Positions 8,549 through 14,580 of a stretch of 22,399 nt of DNA are shown here, in pieces. Position 1 is the first letter of the stretch. Each line of letters starts with the position of its first letter. Origin of the DNA: an uncultured bacterium (GTDB taxonomy: Bacteria > Cyanobacteriota > Vampirovibrionia > Gastranaerophilales > Gastranaerophilaceae); the NCBI GenBank assembly GCA_900551965.1, contig URYF01000021.1, positions 1 to 22,399 on the forward strand, in the 5' to 3' direction. Below the pieces are notes generated by a model, which worked only from the letters and a program-made list of their open reading frames with translations, did not search any database and had not been told where the DNA came from. A program made the translations under genes and the position numbers.

Positions 8549-8911
8549 CTATGCTTCAGTCGGAGCTTCTGCTGCAGCAGCCTCAGCAGCAGCTTTAGCT
8601 GCTTCTTCTTCAGCTTGTTTTTTAGCTAATGCTTTTTTAGAAAGTTTAACAGTTTCTTTTTTAACATAGTTTAAAGTACCGTCTTCGTTGCAATTTTTGA
8701 TTAGGTAAGCAACGGTTTCTGTAGGTTGAGCACCTTTAGAAATCCATTCAAGAGCAGCAGCTTTGTTTAATTTCATTTCTTTAGATTTAGGATTGTAGTA
8801 ACCTAATTCTTGAATTGGTCTGCCTTCTCTTTTTGTAGTTGAGTTAATAACAATAACTCTGTATGACGGGCTTTTTTTAGCACCTAATCTTTTTAATCTG
8901 ATTTTTAACAT
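8549..8911 (-). CDS. rpsP: 30S ribosomal protein S16
   Basis: 120 residues. The N-terminal 80 or so are classic S16 (MLKIRLKRLGAKKSPSYRVI, then RPIQELGYYNP and LEWISKGAQPTETV), a small-subunit protein needed for 30S assembly. The last 30 or so residues are an Ala/Glu/Lys-rich tail (many AAEAAA units) beyond the usual 80-90 residue core; such low-complexity tails are common in this lineage and probably exposed. The start at 8911 has GAAGGA about 7 bases upstream. It is transcribed divergently from tig and has its own terminator, so it appears monocistronic here rather than next to ffh, rimM or trmD. Confidence 0.98.
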   Translation of the reverse strand: MLKIRLKRLGAKKSPSYRVIVINSTTKREGRPIQELGYYNPKSKEMKLNKAAALEWISKGAQPTETVAYLIKNCNEDGTLNYVKKETVKLSKKALAKKQAEEEAAKAAAEAAAAEAPTEA

Positions 8912-9003
8912 TTTTATTTCCTTCTATTTTAATTGACCTTATCGGTAATCCAACCGCCGCTTGTCGGTTTACCTTAACCAGATGATGAGGAAGTCACCTG
9001 ACT
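8912..9003 (-). promoter_or_regulatory. Structured, GC-richer 5' leader of rpsP (candidate cis-regulatory RNA)
   Basis: On the minus strand the roughly 90 bases before rpsP are clearly richer in G+C than other intergenic DNA here. Visible structure: GGTAA (complement of 8969-8973) pairs with TTACC (8944-8948), enclosing ACCG/CGGT (8965-8968 with 8953-8956), with a 4-base bulge. At the distal end AGTCA-GG-TGACT (8992-9003) is an inverted repeat. A TTCCT segment (complement of about 8986-8990) could pair with AGGAA of the ribosome site. This may be an autoregulatory ribosomal-protein leader, but it matches no named family I know. Confidence 0.35.
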
Positions 9004-9011
9004 ATGCTTTG

Positions 9012-9040
9012 ATTTAAGCATAAATATGTTTTTGTTGCAA
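9012..9040 (-). promoter_or_regulatory. Possible rpsP promoter
   Basis: On the minus strand TTGCAA (9035-9040), a 17-base spacer and TTAAAT (9012-9017) would start RNA near 9004, at the edge of the AGTCAGGTGACT repeat. The -10 lies in the loop of an inverted repeat TATGCTT/AAGCATA (9003-9022). The match is moderate only. Confidence 0.3.
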
Positions 9041-9100
9041 GTCTTTGTAAACAAATGTGCAAAATAGCTGTTTTTTGCAGTACTAATCCGTTTGTATGAG

Positions 9101-9128
9101 TTGATTTTATTCTTTTTTGAGGTAAAAT
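9101..9128 (+). promoter_or_regulatory. Promoter of the tig-clpP-clpX cluster
   Basis: TTGATT (9101-9106), a 16-base spacer and TAAAAT (9123-9128) form a good sigma70 promoter about 40 bases before the tig start; AAGGA precedes the ATG. Confidence 0.55.
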
Positions 9129-9167
9129 TTAACAAGATACATGTATAAATAGATAAGGATATTAAAG

Positions 9168-10490
9168 ATGGAAACAACATTAACAAACGTAAAAGACAAT
9201 TTAGTAAGTATTAGTATGACTATACCGGCAGCAGAAGCAACAGCTGCTTACAACAATGCGGCAAGTAAAATTGCTCAGTATATCAATATTGACGGTTTTA
9301 GAAAAGGAAAAGCTCCAAGAGCTGTGGTTGAAAGACACGTAGGTGTTGATAGGATTCAGCAGGAAGCTTTGGAAATCCTTCTTCCTAAATATTTAGGTCA
9401 GGCGATTTATGATAACAAGCTTGATGTTATTACTCAGCCTGCTATTACTAATTACAAGTTTGAAAATGGCAAAGATGTTGAAATTACTTTTGAAGTTGAA
9501 ACAAGACCGGAAGTTTCTATCGGTTCCTTCAAAGGTTTGAATGTTAAAGCTGAAATTCCTGCAGCTGATGATGATGCATTTGATAAAGCTCTAAACGGCT
9601 TCTTGACTCAACATGCATCTATGGAATTGGTTTTGGACAGACCTTCTAACGAAACTGATACAGTTGTATTTGATTTTGAAGGAACTTGCAACGGTGAAGC
9701 TATTCAAGGTGGTGCTGCAAAAGGTTATGCTTTAGATTTGGCTCACTCTAACTTCATTCCTGGATTTGCTGAACAGTTAGTTGGTCATAATATTAAAGAT
9801 GAGTTTGATATTCAGGTTACTTTCCCAGAAGAATATCACGATGAAAAATTAAAAGGTCAGCCGGCTACATTTGCTATTAAAATCAACGAAATTAAACAAA
9901 GAGTTTTGCCAGAACTTAATGATGAGTTTGTTAAAAAATCAAGCAAATTCCAAACAGTTGATGAGTTGAAAGCTGATATTCAAAGCTATATTGATGTTCA
10001 AAGAGAAAATATCAAGAAAATTAATGCCGAAAATGCAGTATTTAAATCAATTATTGATTCTTCATCTGTTGAAATCCCTCAGAGTATGATTGATAGAGAA
10101 GTTGCTTCTTTAAAAGCTGATTATCAACAAAGATTACAATATCAAGGGATTGACTGGGATACTTTTGTAAAATCTCAAGGCGATGAATTTGAATCAAATA
10201 TGATTGAAGATGCTAAATCAAGAATTAAAAATTCTTTAATTATTGATAAAATTTCTAAAGAAGCTGAAATTAAGGTTGAACAATCTGATTTCCAAAATAA
10301 AGTTTCACAAATGGCAGGAGCTTATGGTGTAGGACCTCAAGAATTGCTAAAACAATTTGGTCAGAATCCTGATTTCTTGTCTACTTTATCTCAACAAATC
10401 GTTAATGATAAAGTTAGAGAATATCTGTTAGAAAACAACACTGTAGAATATGTTGAAGTAAAAGCAGATAAAGAAGCGGTTGAAGCTTAA
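9168..10490 (+). CDS. tig: Trigger factor, ribosome-bound chaperone / prolyl isomerase
   Basis: 440 residues, normal family length. The N-terminal ribosome-binding domain carries the signature GFRKGKAP at 43-50, which docks at the tunnel exit. An FKBP-type peptidyl-prolyl isomerase domain follows (about 150-245, from ETDTVVFDFEG through NFIPGFAEQLVGH and VTFPEEYH), then the helical C-terminal substrate-cradling domain with NDEFVKK at its start. It folds nascent chains in the cytosol. AAGGA lies about 8 bases before the ATG. It is followed by clpP (42-base gap) and clpX, the widely conserved tig-clpP-clpX order linking folding to proteolysis. Confidence 0.98.
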   Translation: METTLTNVKDNLVSISMTIPAAEATAAYNNAASKIAQYINIDGFRKGKAPRAVVERHVGVDRIQQEALEILLPKYLGQAIYDNKLDVITQPAITNYKFENGKDVEITFEVETRPEVSIGSFKGLNVKAEIPAADDDAFDKALNGFLTQHASMELVLDRPSNETDTVVFDFEGTCNGEAIQGGAAKGYALDLAHSNFIPGFAEQLVGHNIKDEFDIQVTFPEEYHDEKLKGQPATFAIKINEIKQRVLPELNDEFVKKSSKFQTVDELKADIQSYIDVQRENIKKINAENAVFKSIIDSSSVEIPQSMIDREVASLKADYQQRLQYQGIDWDTFVKSQGDEFESNMIEDAKSRIKNSLIIDKISKEAEIKVEQSDFQNKVSQMAGAYGVGPQELLKQFGQNPDFLSTLSQQIVNDKVREYLLENNTVEYVEVKADKEAVEA

Positions 10491-10507
10491 AAAATTGTAG
10501 TTATAAT
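10480..10507 (+). promoter_or_regulatory. Internal promoter for clpP-clpX
   Basis: TTGAAG (10480-10485, inside the end of tig), a 16-base spacer and a perfect TATAAT (10502-10507). RNA would start near 10514 and carry the AAAGGGA ribosome site of clpP. This would let clpP-clpX be expressed apart from tig. Confidence 0.45.
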
Positions 10508-10532
10508 ATAAAATAAGAAAGGGAATTAAATC

Positions 10533-11123
10533 ATGAGTTTTGTACCTGTAGTAATTGAACAATCAAGCAGAGGTGAAAGATCTTTCGATATCTTTTCAAG
10601 ATTGTTAAGAGAAAGAATTATCTTTTTAGGAACTGCTATTGACGATATGGTTGCTAACCTTGTTGTTGCACAATTATTATTGTTAGACAGTGAAAATCCG
10701 GAAAAAGATATTATGTTATACATTAACAGTCCTGGAGGTAGTGTTACTGCAGGTTTTGCAATTTATGATACTATGCAGCATATCAGAGCGGATGTTTCTA
10801 CTATCTGTCTTGGTCAAGCTGCTTCAATGGGTGCATTCCTTTTATCTTCAGGTACAAAAGGTAAGAGAATGGCATTACCGCATTCAAGAGTTTTGATTCA
10901 CCAGCCTTTAGGCGGAGCCCAAGGTCAGGCTACTGATATCGAAATTCAGGCTGCTGAAATTATCAGAATTAAAAAATCTTTGAATGAAATCCTTGCTTCT
11001 AATACAGGTCAATCTATTAAAAAGATTGAAAAAGACACAGACCGTGACTATATCATGACTCCTCAGGAAGCTTTGGAATACGGTATGATTGATAAAGTTA
11101 TTTCCCGTGATATTGTTAAATAA
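10533..11123 (+). CDS. clpP: ATP-dependent Clp protease proteolytic subunit
   Basis: 196 residues, normal for ClpP. The serine-protease triad is complete: S98 in GQAASMGAF, H123 in RVLIHQP and D172 in DRDYIM. The oxyanion region INSPGGSVTAG is present. Fourteen subunits form a barrel that degrades proteins fed by an AAA+ unfoldase, here presumably the adjacent ClpX. The sequence begins only about 10 residues before the conserved RSFDIFSRLL block, so any propeptide is very short. The ribosome site is AAAGGGA about 11 bases before the ATG. The gap to clpX is 24 bases, so the two are almost certainly cotranscribed. Confidence 0.98.
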   Translation: MSFVPVVIEQSSRGERSFDIFSRLLRERIIFLGTAIDDMVANLVVAQLLLLDSENPEKDIMLYINSPGGSVTAGFAIYDTMQHIRADVSTICLGQAASMGAFLLSSGTKGKRMALPHSRVLIHQPLGGAQGQATDIEIQAAEIIRIKKSLNEILASNTGQSIKKIEKDTDRDYIMTPQEALEYGMIDKVISRDIVK

Positions 11124-11147
11124 AGGTAATTTGGAGATATAAATTAA

Positions 11148-12452
11148 ATGCCAAAGAACGATGATAAATTAAAATGTTCCTTTTGCGGAAAAACTCAAGA
11201 TCAAGTAAAAAAATTAATTGCAGGTCCTGAAGTTTATATCTGTGATGAGTGTGTGGAACTTTGTAATGAGATTCTTGATGAAGAATTCTTTGAATCAAAA
11301 GATAAAGAAGCTCAAGCAGAAGGCGAAGGTGCTGAAAAAGCTGAAAAACCTATTCCAAAGCCTCATGAAATTAAGGAATATTTAGATCAATATATTGTTG
11401 GTCAGGATGATGCTAAAAAGGTATTATCAGTTGCTGTTTATAACCACTATAAGCGTTTAAAACACAACAAGGATACTAAGGATTCTGTAGAAATTCAGAA
11501 ATCTAACATTTTGTTAGTTGGTCCTACAGGTTCCGGTAAAACATTATTAGCTCAAACTCTGGCTAAGATGCTTGATGTTCCGTTTGCAGTGGCTGATGCT
11601 ACAACGCTTACTGAAGCCGGTTATGTCGGTGATGATGTTGAAAATATCTTACTTCGCTTATACCAAAATGCTGAGTTTGATGCATCAAAAGCTGAACGCG
11701 GAATTATCTATATTGATGAAATTGATAAAATTTCAAGAAAGAGCGAGAATACTTCTATAACAAGAGATGTTTCAGGTGAAGGTGTACAGCAGGCACTTTT
11801 GAAAATGATTGAAGGTACTGTTGCGCATGTTCCGCCTCAAGGTGGCAGAAAGCACCCTCATCAAGAATTTATTGAAATTGATACAAGTAATATTCTATTC
11901 ATCGTCGGTGGAGCTTTCGTTGGATTGGAAAAAATTGTTGATGCCAGAGCCGGTGTAGGTAACTCTGTCGGTTTTGGAGCAAAAGCCGCTATGTCTCAGG
12001 CTGAGAAAGAAGCAAATGCTGTAAGATTATTGAAGAAATTACAGCCGGAAGATTTGCTTAAATTCGGTTTAATTCCTGAATTTATCGGTCGTGTTCCGGT
12101 TTATGCAGTATTGGATCAGTTGAATGAAAAAACTTTAAAAATGATTTTAACAGAGCCTAAGAATGCTGTTCTAAAACAATATCAAGCATTATTAAAAATG
12201 GACGGTGTTGATTTGGAATTTGAGCCGGAAGCTGTTGAACTTATTTCTAAAGAAGCTATTAAGCGTAAGACCGGTGCTCGTGCATTAAGATCAATCGTAG
12301 AAGAAATTATGCTTGATGTAATGTATGAGGTTCCGACAAAGGAAAATATCGATAAATTTGTGGTTACGGCAGATATGGTTAAAAATCGCAAAAATGCGGA
12401 ATTAATTCCTTTACCTACAGATGCAAATCGTTCTAAAGAAATTATAGCTTAG
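11148..12452 (+). CDS. clpX: ClpX, AAA+ unfoldase of the ClpXP protease
   Basis: 434 residues. The N-terminal zinc-binding domain has all four cysteines (C10, C13, C32, C35), used for substrate and adaptor binding. After an acidic Ala/Glu linker (about 50-70) comes the AAA+ module: Walker A GPTGSGKT at 125-132, pore loop GYVG at 158-161, Walker B IIYIDEID at 186-193, and the RKH loop in GGRKHPHQE. The ClpP-docking loop region (FGLIPEFIGR) is present. ClpX hexamers unfold tagged proteins and thread them into ClpP. GGAG precedes the start by 11 bases. A terminator follows directly, closing the tig-clpP-clpX unit. Confidence 0.98.
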   Translation: MPKNDDKLKCSFCGKTQDQVKKLIAGPEVYICDECVELCNEILDEEFFESKDKEAQAEGEGAEKAEKPIPKPHEIKEYLDQYIVGQDDAKKVLSVAVYNHYKRLKHNKDTKDSVEIQKSNILLVGPTGSGKTLLAQTLAKMLDVPFAVADATTLTEAGYVGDDVENILLRLYQNAEFDASKAERGIIYIDEIDKISRKSENTSITRDVSGEGVQQALLKMIEGTVAHVPPQGGRKHPHQEFIEIDTSNILFIVGGAFVGLEKIVDARAGVGNSVGFGAKAAMSQAEKEANAVRLLKKLQPEDLLKFGLIPEFIGRVPVYAVLDQLNEKTLKMILTEPKNAVLKQYQALLKMDGVDLEFEPEAVELISKEAIKRKTGARALRSIVEEIMLDVMYEVPTKENIDKFVVTADMVKNRKNAELIPLPTDANRSKEIIA

Positions 12453-12463
12453 AATTTATAATT

Positions 12464-12495
12464 AAAACGGGCTTAAATATTTGAGTCCGTTTTTT
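12464..12495 (+). terminator. Rho-independent terminator of tig-clpP-clpX
   Basis: AAAACGGGCTTA pairs (with G-U pairs) to the complementary arm ending in GTCCG and T7, 11 bases after the clpX stop. It marks the left border of the restriction-modification island. Confidence 0.88.
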
Positions 12496-12516
12496 ATGTT
12501 TATTTTTATAAATTCA

Positions 12517-12545
12517 TTGACTTTTTTATCCCAAAATAATATCAT
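12517..12545 (+). promoter_or_regulatory. Promoter of the FokI-type methyltransferase gene
   Basis: TTGACT (12517-12522), exactly 17 bases, then TATCAT (12540-12545): one of the best sigma70 matches in the window. Transcription should start near 12552, so the ATG at 12550 would not be in the mRNA and translation must begin later. Confidence 0.65.
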
Positions 12546-12547
12546 AG

Positions 12548-12562
12548 GGATGAATAAGGATG
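12548..12562 (+). repeat. Two GGATG motifs 10 bp apart at the methyltransferase start
   Basis: GGATG occurs at 12548-12552 and again at 12558-12562, in the same orientation and one helical turn apart. The first covers the predicted transcription start; the second overlaps the ribosome binding site. GGATG is the recognition sequence of FokI, the enzyme type encoded next door, so these may be operator-like sites for the cognate methyltransferase. Confidence 0.5.
12556..12560 (+). promoter_or_regulatory. Ribosome binding site that fixes a TTG start
   Basis: AAGGA lies 7 bases before TTG at 12568. That start gives MRYIGSK, matching the N-terminus of M.FokI as I recall it (MRFIGSK). Confidence 0.65.
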
Positions 12563-12567
12563 TTATT

Positions 12568-14571
12568 TTGAGATATATTGGTTCTAAAGCTAATTTGCTG
12601 GGCGAAATTGAAAAACTGTTATATGAGAATGTTAGTGGTAGTGAGGAAGTTTTTTTGGACTTGTTTGCCGGAACTAATGTTGTTGGTAATTATTTTAAAA
12701 ATCGTTATACTGTTTATTCTAACGATCTTTTGTATTTCAGTTTTGTGAATGCTAAGGCTCTTATTGAAAATAATGGTAATTTAAGATTTGAGAAGTTAAA
12801 ATCTGCCGGTATTAATTCCCCATTAGATTATCTTCAGGATAACGCGGAAAAGTATATTAGCCAAGGTGTTGTTGGATATTATGAAAAAAATTATACCCCA
12901 ACCGGCGGGGCTATGTATTTTACGGTTGAAAATGGTAAAAGAATTGATTTTATAAGGGATAAAATTGATGAGTGGAATAATCTGGGCTTACTTTCAAAAA
13001 TTGAGTATTGTTATTTGGTTTCGTCACTAATCGAGGCTATTCCTTATGTTAGTAATATTACAGGAACTTATGGTGCTTTTTTAAAGCATTGGGATAAACG
13101 GGCTTTAAAAACTCTTGAATTAAAACCTATTGATGTTCTGAACAACTGTAGGGATAATAAATCTTTTAATCAAGATGCGAATAAGCTTGTAAGAAATTTA
13201 TCTGCAGATATTGCATATATTGATACACCTTATAACAGCAGGCAGTATGCTCCTAACTATCATCTTTTGGAAAATGTTGCCCAAAATGATAAACCTGTTT
13301 TATCCGGTAAAACAAGAATGTTTGAATGGGCAGAATTTCGTAGTGATTATGCTATGAAAAGAAATGCCTTGGTGGCTATGTCTGATTTAATTGAAAATAT
13401 TGATGCAACCCATGTTATTCTAAGTTATAACAATGAGGGAATAATTTCCGAGACGGATTTAATTTCCTTGATGAAAAATCAGGCTATTGATAATGAAATT
13501 CAAATTAGAAGGATTCCTTATCGCAAATATAAGTCTAAAAATCCATCTGATAGTTATGATTTATATGAGCTGTTACTATATATAAGAAAAAAATACTTTG
13601 TAAAATCTGTTAAAAAGCCTATTACTCCTATAATAGCTCAGAGATGGTCAGGAGAAAAACATAAATTTATAAAAAGTCCTCTAAATTATATTGGAGGAAA
13701 ATATAAGCTTTTGAAGCAGATAATTCCTCTTTTTCCCCCTGCTATAAATACTTTTGTTGACCTTTTTAGTGGAGGAGCAAATGTTGGAATAAACGTTCAG
13801 GCTAAGAATTATATATTTAACGATATGAATAGTCGAATTAATGAAATGTTTCGTTTTTTTCAATCTCAAGAGGAAAATGAACTTATTAAACATATTAAAA
13901 GCCGCATTGATGAATTTAAACTTAGTAAGACAAATGAAGATGGATATTTAAAGTTTCGGGCTCAATACAATAAAAATCCAAATCCTTTGGATTTATATAT
14001 ATTAGTTTCATATAGTTATAATTATCAATTCAGGTTTAATAATTCTATGCAATTTAATAATCCTTTTGGTAAAAATCGTAGTCGTTTTAGTGAAAATATG
14101 GAAAATAATTTGAGACTATTTGTTAATAAGCTGAAAAAGATTAATGCTGTATTTGTTGATAATCTGTTTAATGAATTGGATTTGTCCGGCTTATCAACAG
14201 ATGATTTTGTATATCTTGATCCACCGTATTTAATAACTACTGGTAATTATAATGATGGTAACCGGGGATTTTTGAATTGGGGAGAGGTGCAAGAGATTCA
14301 GATGTATAATTTGATGGATAAGCTGACATCTCAGGGGGTTAGGTTTGCTCTTAGCAATGTTTTATATCATAAAGGTAAGACAAATGAATTGTTAAAAAAA
14401 TATATCGAACATCATAATGTTCAGGTTAATTATTTAGATTTTAATTATAATAATTCTTCGTATAACTCAAAGGGGCATGGTAGTGTAGAAGTTTTAATAA
14501 CTAATTATGATGTTAAAACCTTTGAGCTTTTATCTGATAAATCTGAGAACATTAAAATTTTATCTATTTAA
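12568..14571 (+). CDS. M.FokI-type fused double N6-adenine DNA methyltransferase
   Basis: 667 residues from the TTG start. Two complete D12-class adenine methyltransferase modules are fused. Module 1 has MRYIGSK (motif X) at 1-7, FLDLFAGTNVVG (SAM motif I) at 29-40 and YIDTPYN (motif IV) at 217-223. Module 2 has LNYIGGKYKLL at 372-382, FVDLFSGGANVG at 396-407 and YLDPPY at 549-554. This is the architecture of M.FokI (about 647 residues), whose two halves methylate the two strands of the asymmetric GGATG/CATCC site. Shared blocks recalled from M.FokI include ISGTYGA-like, KHWDKRAL, NYQFRFNN, LITTG.YNDGNRGF and FALSNVL. The module 1 motif IV has Thr in place of the first Pro of DPPY. The gene converges on the endonuclease gene with a 6-base gap, so it should protect host DNA from it. 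Confidence 0.93.
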   Translation: MRYIGSKANLLGEIEKLLYENVSGSEEVFLDLFAGTNVVGNYFKNRYTVYSNDLLYFSFVNAKALIENNGNLRFEKLKSAGINSPLDYLQDNAEKYISQGVVGYYEKNYTPTGGAMYFTVENGKRIDFIRDKIDEWNNLGLLSKIEYCYLVSSLIEAIPYVSNITGTYGAFLKHWDKRALKTLELKPIDVLNNCRDNKSFNQDANKLVRNLSADIAYIDTPYNSRQYAPNYHLLENVAQNDKPVLSGKTRMFEWAEFRSDYAMKRNALVAMSDLIENIDATHVILSYNNEGIISETDLISLMKNQAIDNEIQIRRIPYRKYKSKNPSDSYDLYELLLYIRKKYFVKSVKKPITPIIAQRWSGEKHKFIKSPLNYIGGKYKLLKQIIPLFPPAINTFVDLFSGGANVGINVQAKNYIFNDMNSRINEMFRFFQSQEENELIKHIKSRIDEFKLSKTNEDGYLKFRAQYNKNPNPLDLYILVSYSYNYQFRFNNSMQFNNPFGKNRSRFSENMENNLRLFVNKLKKINAVFVDNLFNELDLSGLSTDDFVYLDPPYLITTGNYNDGNRGFLNWGEVQEIQMYNLMDKLTSQGVRFALSNVLYHKGKTNELLKKYIEHHNVQVNYLDFNYNNSSYNSKGHGSVEVLITNYDVKTFELLSDKSENIKILSI

Positions 14572-14580
14572 AATATTTTA
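14569..14580. repeat. Perfect 12-bp palindrome joining the two convergent stop codons
   Basis: TAAAATATTTTA is its own reverse complement; its first three bases are the methyltransferase stop and its last three the endonuclease stop. It is A/T only and too weak to be a terminator. No terminator is visible between the genes. Confidence 0.6.

Noticed and set aside
8940..9030. SRP RNA, tRNA or other named RNA in the rpsP-tig gap
   Set aside because: No SRP GGAA/AGCA tetraloop core, no tRNA T-loop or acceptor pairing; kept only as an unnamed structured leader.
9003..9030. Hairpin TATGCTT/AAGCATA as a terminator
   Set aside because: The T run is separated from the stem by AATATG on the plus strand, and no gene ends just upstream of it.
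12481..12552. Longer starts for the methyltransferase (TTG 12481, ATG 12496, ATG 12550)
   Set aside because: The first two lie in or at the clpX terminator and upstream of the predicted promoter; the ATG at 12550 precedes the predicted RNA start and lacks a spaced ribosome site.
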